A stretch of DNA of 54,455 nucleotides, taken from Erythrobacter fulvus. GTDB lineage: Bacteria; Pseudomonadota; Alphaproteobacteria; Sphingomonadales; Sphingomonadaceae. The DNA is taken from the NCBI RefSeq assembly GCF_028595285.1, contig NZ_JAQQXQ010000015.1, positions 1-54,455 on the forward strand, written 5' to 3'. Positions 1 through 9,443 of the stretch are shown here, piece after piece. The translations under genes and the position numbers were made by a program. Under the pieces are notes generated by a model, which was given only the letters and a program-made list of their open reading frames with translations, made no database searches and was not told where the DNA came from. Every line of letters begins with the position of its first letter. Position 1 is the first letter of the stretch.

Positions 1-57
1 GATCTCCGCTTCACGCAGCTTGCCGATGATCTCTTCCGGCCTGTGCTTCCTTGCCAT
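1..57 (-). CDS. IS3-family transposase OrfA, N-terminal fragment (runs off window)
   Basis: Only the first 19 codons are inside the window. They read MARKHRPEEIIGKLREAEI, the typical opening of the helix-turn-helix OrfA subunit of IS3-family transposases, which binds the element's ends before OrfB catalyses transposition. The start is the ATG at 57-55 on the minus strand, preceded by a strong ribosome binding site, AAGGAGG, six bases upstream. Too short for a group-level call. Confidence 0.72.
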   Translation of the reverse strand, partial: MARKHRPEEIIGKLREAEI

Positions 58-120
58 TCCATTCCTCCTTCGTGACCAATTCTAAAATAGAAATTGGGCC
101 ACTCAGAAGGGGGCAGATCA
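1..120 (-). mobile_element. End of an IS3-like insertion sequence (partial)
   Basis: The first 120 bases look like the left end of an insertion sequence whose body lies outside the window. Reading the minus strand from 120, the sequence opens TGATCTGCCCCC, a plausible IS3-family terminal inverted repeat, and an orfA-like transposase start follows at 57. Immediately right of base 120 a GTA peptidase reading frame resumes in mid-gene, which fixes the junction near 120/121. A near-palindrome, CCAATTCTAAAATAGAAATTGG (79-100, in two arms), lies between tip and gene and includes a TAGAAT -10-like hexamer on the minus strand. The other end and any target duplication are not visible. Confidence 0.7.
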
Positions 121-312
121 TTCGGACCTGCAAAAAGCGACGAAGTCCTGCTGGTCAAGCTTGGCTACGGGCAGCACCACCTGATGATCTCATTCGGAAC
201 TGACGAGGTCATCCACGCCCATGCCGGCCTTGGCCGGGTCGTCCGCCATCGGCGGGAAGCCACCAACAACATCTGCGCCAGATGGCGTTTGCCCTCTTCG
301 ACAAAAGGCTAG
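121..312 (+). pseudogene. GTA NlpC/P60 cell-wall peptidase, 3' remnant cut by an insertion sequence
   Basis: About 63 C-terminal codons remain, in frame from the IS junction to the TAG at 310-312. The remnant carries DEVLLVKLGYGQHHLMIS and VIHAHAGLGRVV, which resemble the C-terminal half of the GTA phage-like cell-wall peptidase (NlpC/P60 fold, orf14-equivalent of Rhodobacter-type GTAs). The family is usually about 140-150 residues, so the N-terminal half with the catalytic cysteine is missing, although a histidine-bearing GQHHL segment remains. The frame stays open into the IS and can start only at a non-ATG codon inside the element, so any product would be non-catalytic. The next gene starts 4 bases after this stop, as expected for the GTA tail operon. 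Confidence 0.75.
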
Positions 313-316
313 TCTC

Positions 317-2497
317 ATGGCGACATTGCTACTTACTGCCCTCGGCACAGCCGTCGGCGGGCCGATTGGCGGTGCCGTCGGCGCGTTTATCGGCCAGCAA
401 GCGGACGCGCTGGTTTTCGGCGGCGGTTCGCGTCAGGGCCCCCGGCTACGCGAACTCAGCGTGAGCACGTCGAGTTACGGACAACCAATCGGACGCCATT
501 TCGGGCGGATGCGCGTTCCGGGCACCATCATCTGGTCTACCGAGCTGATCGAAAGCAAGAACAAGCAGAAAGGGCGCAAGGGACAGCCGTCGACTGTCGT
601 CTATTCCTATTCAGCATCTTTTGCCGTTGCCTTGTCGAGCACGCCAATCGCAAGGCTGGGACGAATCTGGGCCGACGGCAATCTGTTGCGTGGCACGCTG
701 GACGATCTCAAGGTGGCAGGTAAGCTGCGCCTTTATCAGGGCCATGGTGACGATCCGGTCGACCCACTGATTGCCGCAGACAAGGGCATCAATGCTCCTG
801 CTTTCCGCGATTGTGCCTATGTGGTTTTCGAAAGCCTCGATCTGGGGGACTTCGGCAACCGGATTCCGGCTTTGAGTTTCGAGATCTTTGCCGATGGTGG
901 GGACAGCGCGGTATCCCTGTCGCGGTTGATCCCGGGCGCGGAAACAGGGTCGGCAGACGTGGTCCCCGGCGCACGCGGTTTTGCGGACGAAGGGGGATCC
1001 CTGGCTGCGACGCTGGCGGCAATCGACGAAGTGATCCCGCTTGTGTGTACCTCAGGACGCGATCGGCTGCGCGTAGCGCCCCGGAGTATCGCGCAAAACA
1101 CCGTTCAGACCTTGCCCGAAGCATTGGCGGCAGGCGGGGGCTCTGCGGAAGAAAGGCGGCGCAAGCAGCGCGCCGGCGTACCAGGGCGGGCCCCGGCGGC
1201 ACTTCGGTACTATGATGAGGAACGGGACTATCTGCCAGGGGTCCAGCGCGCGTCGGGATCGCGGCGATACGGGCGGGAATTGATGGTCGATCTACCCGTA
1301 ACCCTCAATGCGAGCGGCGCCAGGCAACTCGCCAATGAACGCGCCAATCGCGCGCGCTGGCAAAGCGAAACAGTCGTTTGGCGGATTGGTGAAATGGACC
1401 CGCGACTGCAACCTGGTGCAATTGTGCGATTGCCAGAGTCAGCAGGCCTATGGTTCACGCGAAGTTGGGAATGGTATGATGAAGGTATCGAGCTTGTTCT
1501 CGATAGGCTGACCCCGCACCAGATGGGCCCCCAAACCTCCGATGCCGGACAAGCCAATAGGCCCGCCGATCAGATCATTCCGTCAACAAGCCTGTATGCT
1601 CTGGAAGTGCCGGCTGACGGCAGCATCGGGGCGGCAACGCCAGCGCTCTACGCTGCGGTTTCAGCCGAAAACAGCGCGTGGCGCGGCGCGGCGCTCTATT
1701 CCGTTCAGGGCAACGGGCTCGTTGCGCTGGGGAGCTCGGGTTCGCAGCGCGCGGTCTTTGGCTCGCTGATCGAGCGTCTGGAACCATCGCATGCAATGCT
1801 GTTCGAGCCGGAAGCCTGCTTGATCGTCGAACTGGTCGGCGACGATCTGGGCTTCGAAGATGCCGATATGGCGGGCCTCGCTGAAGGCGCGAACCGGGTT
1901 ATGGTGGGTAGCGAAGTCGTACAATTCGCGCAGTCAATACCTCTCGGAAACCGTCGCTGGAAGTTGCAAGGCCTCTTACGAGGGCGTGGTGGTACCGAGC
2001 ATGACGCAGCGCTAGGTCACGATGTGCAAACCAGCGTCGTTCTACTCGACGACAGTCTCGTTTCTCTCGATCCGGCAGAAGTGCCCCCGCTGGGCACATC
2101 GCGAATCGCAGCGATCGGCATAAGGGACGAAGAGCCTGTCATTGCGACTCTTGCCAATGCGGGACTTTCGCGGCGCCCGCTGACCCCGGTTCATCCCAGT
2201 GTTGAAGTGGCGCCAGACTCTACGAGCGTGTGGTGCTGGACACGCCGTGCACGAGGGCAATGGAGATGGGATGATCCCGTCGATGTTCCGTTGATTGAAG
2301 AAACGGAAGCCTACCTAGTCGGTTACGGCGCAGTTGCAGCCCCGTTCGCGGCATGGTCCGTTTCGGAATCGCGGTTCAGGCTTAGCCAGCAAGAGCGTCT
2401 TTCGCTTGTTACGGCCTTCGGCCCCGCCCCTCTGTGGGTCTGGCAGATAGGTACCTTCGGCAATTCGCACCCGCTGCTGCTGGACGAAATCAACTGA
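317..2497 (+). CDS. GTA host-specificity / tail tip protein
   Basis: A 726-residue protein of the gene transfer agent baseplate/tail-tip megatron type (orf15-equivalent), the structural protein expected to contact the recipient cell. The start is the ATG at 317, four bases after the broken peptidase gene and behind AAAAGG. A Gly/Ala-rich hydrophobic stretch opens the protein (residues 2-25), then FGRMRVPGTIIWSTELIE and RIWADGNLLRGTLDD, which are typical of the N-terminal half of this family. CAYVVFESLDLGDFGNRIP follows. Rhodobacter homologues are near 1300 residues with a TIM-barrel-like domain; this one is much shorter and I see no room for that domain. Placement next to NlpC/P60 and DUF2793 genes supports the call. 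Whether particles are made is doubtful because the peptidase gene upstream is broken. Confidence 0.82.
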   Translation: MATLLLTALGTAVGGPIGGAVGAFIGQQADALVFGGGSRQGPRLRELSVSTSSYGQPIGRHFGRMRVPGTIIWSTELIESKNKQKGRKGQPSTVVYSYSASFAVALSSTPIARLGRIWADGNLLRGTLDDLKVAGKLRLYQGHGDDPVDPLIAADKGINAPAFRDCAYVVFESLDLGDFGNRIPALSFEIFADGGDSAVSLSRLIPGAETGSADVVPGARGFADEGGSLAATLAAIDEVIPLVCTSGRDRLRVAPRSIAQNTVQTLPEALAAGGGSAEERRRKQRAGVPGRAPAALRYYDEERDYLPGVQRASGSRRYGRELMVDLPVTLNASGARQLANERANRARWQSETVVWRIGEMDPRLQPGAIVRLPESAGLWFTRSWEWYDEGIELVLDRLTPHQMGPQTSDAGQANRPADQIIPSTSLYALEVPADGSIGAATPALYAAVSAENSAWRGAALYSVQGNGLVALGSSGSQRAVFGSLIERLEPSHAMLFEPEACLIVELVGDDLGFEDADMAGLAEGANRVMVGSEVVQFAQSIPLGNRRWKLQGLLRGRGGTEHDAALGHDVQTSVVLLDDSLVSLDPAEVPPLGTSRIAAIGIRDEEPVIATLANAGLSRRPLTPVHPSVEVAPDSTSVWCWTRRARGQWRWDDPVDVPLIEETEAYLVGYGAVAAPFAAWSVSESRFRLSQQERLSLVTAFGPAPLWVWQIGTFGNSHPLLLDEIN

Positions 2498-2513
2498 ACC
2501 CAAGGAGTCTCGA

Positions 2514-2978
2514 ATGACCGAACCCATTGCCTTTCCTTCGAGCACATCCAATGTCGGACTGCCCCTGCTTTTCGCCGGACAAGCGCAGAAGGAATTTTTC
2601 GTCAATCAGGCACTTGTGCTCGTGGATGCGCTTTCGCCCAAAGCCGTTACGGGGTCTATGGCCAAACCACCTGTTAATGTGACGGATGGCGAGTGCTATC
2701 GTGTGACGGCTCCGTCGGCGGAACCATGGAGCGCTTATCCTGATCACATCGCAATCGCGATAGGCGGTAGCTGGCACTTTGTCGCGCCAACCGAGGGCAT
2801 GATGGTGTTCGAACGTTCAGCCGGGCACTGGCTTTGCTACAGAGCTGGCTGGAAAAGCGCCCCCGCCCCGGCGATTCCAGCCAATGGCGCGAATGTCGAT
2901 GTCGAAGCGCGGGCGGCGCTGCAGGAACTGATCGCTGCCCTCCAGACGCTCGGCCTTTTGGCCCCCGCTACGCTGTGA
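2514..2978 (+). CDS. DUF2793 domain protein, GTA-cluster tail gene
   Basis: A 154-residue protein starting 16 bases after the tail protein, with AAGGAG just upstream of its ATG. The segment LPLLFAGQAQKEFFVNQAL (residues 17-35) is the signature of DUF2793. The family is found at the distal end of GTA and prophage tail modules in alphaproteobacteria; its function is not established, and a tail fibre or accessory surface role is inferred from position only. A WHFVAPTEGMMVFER segment in the middle is also typical. A Pro/Ala-rich linker (about 117-128) leads to a short Ala/Leu-rich helix at the C-terminus. It is the last gene of the cluster before the unrelated ompA gene. Confidence 0.8.
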   Translation: MTEPIAFPSSTSNVGLPLLFAGQAQKEFFVNQALVLVDALSPKAVTGSMAKPPVNVTDGECYRVTAPSAEPWSAYPDHIAIAIGGSWHFVAPTEGMMVFERSAGHWLCYRAGWKSAPAPAIPANGANVDVEARAALQELIAALQTLGLLAPATL

Positions 2979-3156
2979 CCCAGAGTTGCCGAGTCGCGAC
3001 ATTCAAGGCGCTCGAGAGGCAGATTTGGCATTTATTCACGATCAGCCGATAGAGGCATTCTTGCAACACTCGGCCGCTATTGACCGCTTGCCTCTTGTTC
3101 GGGGAAAAGATAGAGACCGTCGGTGCCTCAAGTCGATAACAAAGGGGAATTTTAGA

Positions 3157-4308
<1,152 letters not shown>

Positions 4309-4336
4309 GTCGACGCTTCAAGCGAACTACAAAGGA

Positions 4337-4364
4337 GGGGCTGGAGAAATCCGGCCCCTTTTTT
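4337..4364 (+). terminator. Rho-independent terminator of ompA
   Basis: GGGGCTGG and CCGGCCCC pair across a six-base loop (AGAAAT), with one T-G wobble, and are followed by six T residues. It lies 28 bases after the ompA stop. Confidence 0.88.
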
Positions 4365-4693
4365 GTTTGTCGGCCACTGGCGCCAGTTCAAACTGGTTAC
4401 TGCGCCCATATTACGCGGGCTTGGTTGAACGAGACACAAACGCGCTCCCTCATGATCGATAGCGATACGGAAATTTCCGGTCACGAAGAGGCTGCTAGCT
4501 CGTGATATCCAGCAATCAGGGCAATCAGCTTTGCCTCAGATCGGCCAAGAATTCAGGCAGTGGCGAAGGCAAAGCTTGGCCGCGAATGGCCGGCAGCCGA
4601 ACGGTCAAAACGGCCCGCGCGCTCCAAACTCAATGCTTTGATCTGACCGCTCGAGGAAGCCCTAGCCGTGGCCTCCGCCTACGCTGGCCGCAT
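4365..4693. other. Non-coding gap between convergent ompA and MFS genes, with a 10-bp inverted repeat
   Basis: No convincing gene is present. The only structure I see is AGCTTTGCCT (4527-4536) facing AGGCAAAGCT (4567-4576), a perfect 10-base inverted repeat with a 30-base spacer. There is no T-run on either side, so it is not a typical terminator. It could help end transcription of the minus-strand MFS gene or be a remnant of an element. Confidence 0.5.
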
Positions 4694-6250
4694 TCACGCG
4701 CCCGCTGCCGCACGAGCACGCTGATCTATTGTTGCTTCCGCCTCGGGCAGGACGCGATAAGCGTAGATCAGCAACGCAAGCGAGATTGGTGCGACCCCTA
4801 TCAGCGAGAGCACACCAATCCTCATGCTTCCGGACAGCTCCGAAATCTGTCCGACCATGTATGGTCCGATCGCCAAACCAACGAGAGTAGTCGCCAGAAA
4901 GAAGGAGGCGGTGGCGGTGCCGCGCATACGCGGCAAAACCAGGTCCTGTGTTGTGGCAGCAGCAGCGCCCAGTGCGGTCGCCGCGAACATGCCCGCAAGA
5001 AAATTCATCGCATAAAACAGCAGCGGGTCATCGGTGGTGAATCCCAGCCAGATCGGAACAACCGGGGCAAGAATGCCGAACATAATGACGACGATTCGAC
5101 CCGAGGGATTACGCGACCGCAGCCAATCCGACATACGCCCGCCGAGGATCACCCCGAGAAAGCCGGAGACCGCACCGCTTCCGCCGAGTACAAACGCCAG
5201 CTCGTCTTTTGGCAGCTTGAGCACGGTCTCGGCATAAGGCGCAGACCAGAACGCCAAGGCGTAGGCACCGAGCGACACAAGCCCATAGCCCAACGCCGTA
5301 CAAATGAAGGCGGGAGTACCCCATATCAAACGGAAGGTCGCCGGATCATGGCGCCGAAGCGTGGCCGCCCACGAAAACACGGCATAATAGCCAAATGCCA
5401 TGGCCGACCACTGCGGCAGATTTCCCGTTAGTTCGATCATGATTATCGCCAAGCCAAACATGGCCGCCGCCATTGCCAGATTCGCGAATGCAGCCATTGG
5501 ACCCCGTCTGATCGCATGAAAAAGCGTGAAAGGCGGCAGCAGCATCGAAAGGTCGACGAAGAAGTCACGCAGCGGGCTATTGCCGCTGGGGTTTTCTTCG
5601 GGCGGACGCACAGGTTCACGCAACGAAGCTACCCATAGCGCCAGAAGCACCCCCGGCAAGCCAACTGCTAGAAAGGCGGCCTGCCAGCCCACTAGGCCGG
5701 CAACTCCGCCTCCCGGATAGGTCGCGTCCCACACTTGCGAGATCTTCGCTCCGATCAGCAGCGAGACCCCGCCACCAATATAAAGACCGGAAGAATAGAT
5801 AGCGAGTGCTGTGGCACGCTTGCGGGCCGGGAAATAATCCGAAATGAGCGAATAGGCCGTCGGGCTCGCCGTTGCCTCGCCAACACCGACTCCCATCCGT
5901 GCAAACGAAAGCGAGACATAATTGCGAGCCATCCCCGATATCGCGGTCATGGTCGACCACAGCACCAGTCCAATTGTCAGCAGACGCACCCGGTGCCACC
6001 GGTCAGCCAGTCTGCCTAGTGGCACTCCGAACAACGCATAAAATACTGCGAAAGCCGCGCCCCCCAGAAACCCAAGCTGGTCATCGGTCAGATCGAAGTG
6101 CCGCTTGATGTCGACGGCAAGGATTGAGAGGATCTGTCGGTCGATAAAGTTGAGGATGTAGACGACTACCAGCACGCCGAGCACATACCAGCTGTAGGCA
6201 GGCACTGTCTCATCGCTGCGGTCCTTCGCCGCGATCATTTCCTCGCTCAA
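4694..6250 (-). CDS. Spinster-type MFS transporter
   Basis: A 518-residue multi-pass inner membrane protein with about 12 hydrophobic segments. Residues near 30-55 carry VYILNFIDRQILSILA, and GRLADRWHR, the MFS loop 2-3 motif, lies near residue 100; both are typical of the spinster branch that is abundant in sphingomonads. GVGVGEATASP in segment 4 also fits. The substrate cannot be read from the sequence; relatives are linked to lipids or aromatic acids. A TTG at 6250 preceded by AGGGG is used as start; the ATG at 6238 is the alternative but has its Shine-Dalgarno too close. It lies downstream of queC on the same strand with a 50-base gap. Confidence 0.85.
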   Translation of the reverse strand: MSEEMIAAKDRSDETVPAYSWYVLGVLVVVYILNFIDRQILSILAVDIKRHFDLTDDQLGFLGGAAFAVFYALFGVPLGRLADRWHRVRLLTIGLVLWSTMTAISGMARNYVSLSFARMGVGVGEATASPTAYSLISDYFPARKRATALAIYSSGLYIGGGVSLLIGAKISQVWDATYPGGGVAGLVGWQAAFLAVGLPGVLLALWVASLREPVRPPEENPSGNSPLRDFFVDLSMLLPPFTLFHAIRRGPMAAFANLAMAAAMFGLAIIMIELTGNLPQWSAMAFGYYAVFSWAATLRRHDPATFRLIWGTPAFICTALGYGLVSLGAYALAFWSAPYAETVLKLPKDELAFVLGGSGAVSGFLGVILGGRMSDWLRSRNPSGRIVVIMFGILAPVVPIWLGFTTDDPLLFYAMNFLAGMFAATALGAAAATTQDLVLPRMRGTATASFFLATTLVGLAIGPYMVGQISELSGSMRIGVLSLIGVAPISLALLIYAYRVLPEAEATIDQRARAAAGA

Positions 6251-6300
6251 TCCCGATCCCCTATATCTTATGTACGATCCCGCTGCGACGCGCGGGCCGG

Positions 6301-6999
6301 TCAGACCTTATAGCGCGTGCTATCGACAATCCCCGCCTCGGCAAAACCCTTTTTCCTGAGGCGACAGGAATCGCACAGTCCGCAGGCGAGACCCTCCGAT
6401 GTGGGATCGTAACACGACCAACTCCACGCCGGATCAAGACCAAGCCGTGCGCACTCGCTGGCAATATCCGCCTTTGTCATGTGCTGCAGCGGCGCATGGA
6501 TTGTGAATGGCATACCTTCGGCGCCCGCCTTAGTGCCGAGCCGCGCGGTCTCTGCAAAACTGGCGATGAATTCAGGGCGGCAGTCGGGATAACCCGAATA
6601 ATCGAGCGCGTTGACGCCGATGAACACATCGCGCGCGCCAGCAGCCTCCGCACAGGCAGTCGTCAGGGCGAGGAACACGAGATTGCGGGCAGGCACATAA
6701 GTAACCGGAATATCCTCGCCAACACCGCTCTTGGGGACGTCGATCGCGTCGGTTAGCGCCGACCCGCCGAAGGCTCTGAGATCCAGCGCAATCTCGGTGT
6801 GCCTGACCAACTCCAGCCGTGCCGCAATCCGTCGGGCAGATTCCAGTTCAAGCCGGTGGCGCTGGCCGTAATCAACGCTCAATGCATGGACCGCAAACCC
6901 CTGCTCCTTCGCGAGAGCTGCCGTAACCATGGAATCGAGTCCGCCGGAAAGCAGGACGACGGCAATGGGAGCGGTCTTGGCATTTTCTGGCGGGGGCAT
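6301..6999 (-). CDS. queC: 7-cyano-7-deazaguanine synthase QueC
   Basis: A 232-residue cytoplasmic enzyme that converts 7-carboxy-7-deazaguanine to preQ0 using ATP and ammonia, in queuosine tRNA modification. The PP-loop SGGLDS is at residues 18-23. Four zinc-binding cysteines are seen at C196, C206, C209 and C212 (CYDP...CGLCDSC). YVPARNLVFL and GVNALDYSGYPDCRPEF are standard family segments, and the length matches. ATG at 6999. There are only 44 bases between this start and the upstream DUF3617 gene, so no preQ1 riboswitch fits there; it probably shares the argD-argF-hslO transcript. Other que genes are not in the window. Confidence 0.96.
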   Translation of the reverse strand: MPPPENAKTAPIAVVLLSGGLDSMVTAALAKEQGFAVHALSVDYGQRHRLELESARRIAARLELVRHTEIALDLRAFGGSALTDAIDVPKSGVGEDIPVTYVPARNLVFLALTTACAEAAGARDVFIGVNALDYSGYPDCRPEFIASFAETARLGTKAGAEGMPFTIHAPLQHMTKADIASECARLGLDPAWSWSCYDPTSEGLACGLCDSCRLRKKGFAEAGIVDSTRYKV

Positions 7000-7043
7000 G
7001 CCACGGCCCTATCATGCCCGCAGGCAAAGGCAATCCACGCCTA

Positions 7044-7463
7044 TCAGCACGACCCGGTGCGACGGGCTTCGGCAATGAACTGGAACGGCAAGCCGGCATG
7101 AATCCCCTGGCTTTCCAGCTGGACGAGTGCCGGGGTTTCCCTCCGGATGCTGGTGCGCCCATAGCCATTGCCCTGACAGGTATATTGCACAGTGACCTTG
7201 GCCGCACCGTCCTCGACAACGAACCGGTTACAGCCGCTTTCACGGTGACGGAGCTGGATCAGCTCTTCTCCGCTGCGGACGCAGATCCTGCGATCGGGGG
7301 TGCCGTCGCGATACTTGACGGTCCATTCACCCTTGGTCAGCGTGCCGAGCATGGCGAGACCGTCGCGCTGCGCAAGACCCGGCATCGCCACGCAAGCCAG
7401 CACACCGGCCATAACGCCGTACAGCGCAATGGCCCGGAAATGACTGATAGAGAGGTTTTTCAT
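7044..7463 (-). CDS. DUF3617-like secreted protein
   Basis: A 139-residue protein. Residues 1-28 are a signal peptide (NLSISHFRAIALYGVMAG... ending GLAQ). The mature part has GEWTVKYRDG, RRICVRSGEELIQLRH and a cysteine-bearing VTVQYTCQGNGYGRT segment, the layout of the DUF3617 family common in sphingomonads, whose function is unknown. The ATG at 7463 is chosen because it gives the signal peptide; the reading frame stays open much further upstream through hslO without coding sense. It lies 85 bases after hslO and 44 before queC. Confidence 0.75.
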   Translation of the reverse strand: MKNLSISHFRAIALYGVMAGVLACVAMPGLAQRDGLAMLGTLTKGEWTVKYRDGTPDRRICVRSGEELIQLRHRESGCNRFVVEDGAAKVTVQYTCQGNGYGRTSIRRETPALVQLESQGIHAGLPFQFIAEARRTGSC

Positions 7464-7548
7464 CGGTTTCTTATGCCTGCTTGTTTCGGCGCTGGCTTGC
7501 ATATTCTGGCCATTTGAAGGGCATAGGCACGCGGTTTTCGACCAGCGT

Positions 7549-8439
7549 CTACACCGCGAGCTCGAACAGGCGTGAACAGAACGCACAATCGACCACGACG
7601 ACGCCATCATCGTTGCGCATTGCCTGCTGCTCTTCCGGGGGGAAGCGCGCAATGATTGTCGCGTAATGCTCGGCACTGCAGCGGCAGCCACGTGTCAGGC
7701 CAGCGCCGGATTGCACCCGCACCTCCTGTTCTTCATGGAACAGGCGCCAGACGATAGCTTCGAGCGAAAGGTCCGCGTCAAGCAGCTCGTCGTGGCTGAT
7801 CGAGCCGGCCATTACCGCAACATGCTCCCAATCGGGATGATCCATCCGAACATGAAGGCGCTCGCGGCCCTCCTCGCCGTCGGCGAGATGCTGCACCAAT
7901 AATCCTGCCGCCGTGCGGCCTTTGGCCCCGGCACGGCTGGCGACACGGATCAGCGTCGGGATCTGCTCCGACTGGCTGAAATAGGTTTCGCAAGCCTCAG
8001 CAAGACTGTCGCCCTCCAGTGGAACGATGCCCTGATAGCGCTGGCTCCCTTCGGTCTCGAAGGTCATCGCGAGATAGCCTTCCCCGAACAGCGCCGAAAG
8101 CGACGGATTTGCGCCCAGACTGCCGAGCCGCTCCGCATCGAAATCGCAATAGCCGCGCACCGCGCCGCCACGATAATCGCACACCAGCAAGCTGACGATG
8201 CCGCCATTGGTCTGCGCTTGCATGGTCATCTGCGCGGCCTCGCCCTTGAGCAGCCCGCCCATCAGCGCGCCGAGCGTCAGTGCCTCTCCCAGCAAATGGG
8301 TGATTGGCGCTGGGTAATCATGCGCCGACAACACTTGCTCCAGCACGCTGTCGAGCCTGACGACGCGCCCGCGCGCGCTACGCCCAGGCACGGTGAAGCC
8401 CATCAGCTTGTCGGAATAGGTTTCTGAAACGTCTTGCAT
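7549..8439 (-). CDS. hslO: Hsp33 redox-regulated chaperone HslO
   Basis: A 296-residue cytoplasmic holdase chaperone that is switched on by oxidation. The C-terminal zinc-binding cysteines are C252 and C254 (CRC) and C285 and C288 (CAFC), which form disulfides on oxidative stress and unfold the linker. QTNGGIVSLLVCDY and RGYCDFD belong to the N-terminal domain. The ATG at 8439 is chosen over a farther upstream start because it leaves 53 bases after argF and matches family length. argD-argF-hslO is a recurrent order in alphaproteobacteria and is presumably one operon. Confidence 0.94.
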   Translation of the reverse strand: MQDVSETYSDKLMGFTVPGRSARGRVVRLDSVLEQVLSAHDYPAPITHLLGEALTLGALMGGLLKGEAAQMTMQAQTNGGIVSLLVCDYRGGAVRGYCDFDAERLGSLGANPSLSALFGEGYLAMTFETEGSQRYQGIVPLEGDSLAEACETYFSQSEQIPTLIRVASRAGAKGRTAAGLLVQHLADGEEGRERLHVRMDHPDWEHVAVMAGSISHDELLDADLSLEAIVWRLFHEEQEVRVQSGAGLTRGCRCSAEHYATIIARFPPEEQQAMRNDDGVVVVDCAFCSRLFELAV

Positions 8440-8492
8440 GGCGCTTATATGGGGGCACACCTTGCCGGCGCAAACCCCAGACTGCGAGCAAC

Positions 8493-9443
8493 CTAGCTGC
8501 CGAGCAGCCCGAAGCTCCAAAGCAACACCGATTTCTGCGCGTGGATGCGGTTTTCGGCCTCGTCAAACACCACCGATTGCGAGCCTTCGAAGACGTCTTC
8601 GCTTACTTCTTCACCGACGTGAGCGGGCAGGCAGTGAAGGAACACTGCATCAGACCTCGCTTCTGCCATCAGCGCGGCATCGACCTGATAGGGTGCCATG
8701 GCCGCCTTCTTCTCGGCAGCATCGGCCTGACCCATGGAAATCCATGTATCGGTGACCAGCACATCCGCTCCGCGGGCCGCAGCCTTTGCATCCTGTGTCA
8801 GCGTAACCGTCGCCCCGCCTGCGCGAGCCTGTTCGACAAACCCCGCGTCGGGCTCAAAGCCCGCAGGCGTCGCCACGCGGACGTTGAACTTGAAAAGTTC
8901 GGCAGCCTCGAGGATCGAGTGCAGGACGTTGTTCCCGTCACCGAACCACGCCACCTCAAGCCCCGGCAGAGCCTTGCCGTGTTCTATCACGGTCAGAAGG
9001 TCGGCAACGATCTGGCACGGGTGCGAACGATCGGTAAGCCCGTTGATCACCGGAACGCTCGCATGGCGGGCCATTTCCTCGATCTTGGCGTGATCGTCGG
9101 TACGCAACATGATGCCGTCCACCATCCGGCTAAGCACCCGCGCGGTGTCTGCGATGGTCTCCCCCCGGCCCAGCTGGCTCGATCCGGAGTCGAGAATCAG
9201 GACGCTGCCGCCCAGCTGTCGCATCGCGATGTCGAAGCTGACACGGGTGCGGGTCGAATTCTTCTCAAACACCAACGCCAGCACGCGGCCGGCTAGCGGG
9301 GCATCGGCATCGACAGCGCCCTTTGGCTTGTCCGCCCGCGCAGCCTTACGATCAATCGCGTCGGCAATCATCGCCGCAATGTCGTTCGCTCCGGCGTCCC
9401 CGAGATCGAGGAAGTGGCGAAATGCCCCACCGCTCCCGGTCAT
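8493..9443 (-). CDS. argF: Ornithine carbamoyltransferase ArgF
   Basis: A 316-residue enzyme that makes citrulline from ornithine and carbamoyl phosphate in arginine biosynthesis. Carbamoyl phosphate binding motif STRTR at residues 63-67, HPCQ at 141-144 and HCLP at 270-273 are all intact. Its ATG overlaps the argD stop by four bases (ATGA), so the two are translationally coupled. N-terminal residues 35-50 form a short low-complexity Ala/Asp insertion compared with the compact E. coli enzyme. Only 53 bases separate it from hslO. Confidence 0.97.
   Translation of the reverse strand: MTGSGGAFRHFLDLGDAGANDIAAMIADAIDRKAARADKPKGAVDADAPLAGRVLALVFEKNSTRTRVSFDIAMRQLGGSVLILDSGSSQLGRGETIADTARVLSRMVDGIMLRTDDHAKIEEMARHASVPVINGLTDRSHPCQIVADLLTVIEHGKALPGLEVAWFGDGNNVLHSILEAAELFKFNVRVATPAGFEPDAGFVEQARAGGATVTLTQDAKAAARGADVLVTDTWISMGQADAAEKKAAMAPYQVDAALMAEARSDAVFLHCLPAHVGEEVSEDVFEGSQSVVFDEAENRIHAQKSVLLWSFGLLGS

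Noticed and set aside
6955..7045. preQ1 riboswitch before queC
   Set aside because: Only 44 bases are available and no pseudoknot-like pattern is seen.
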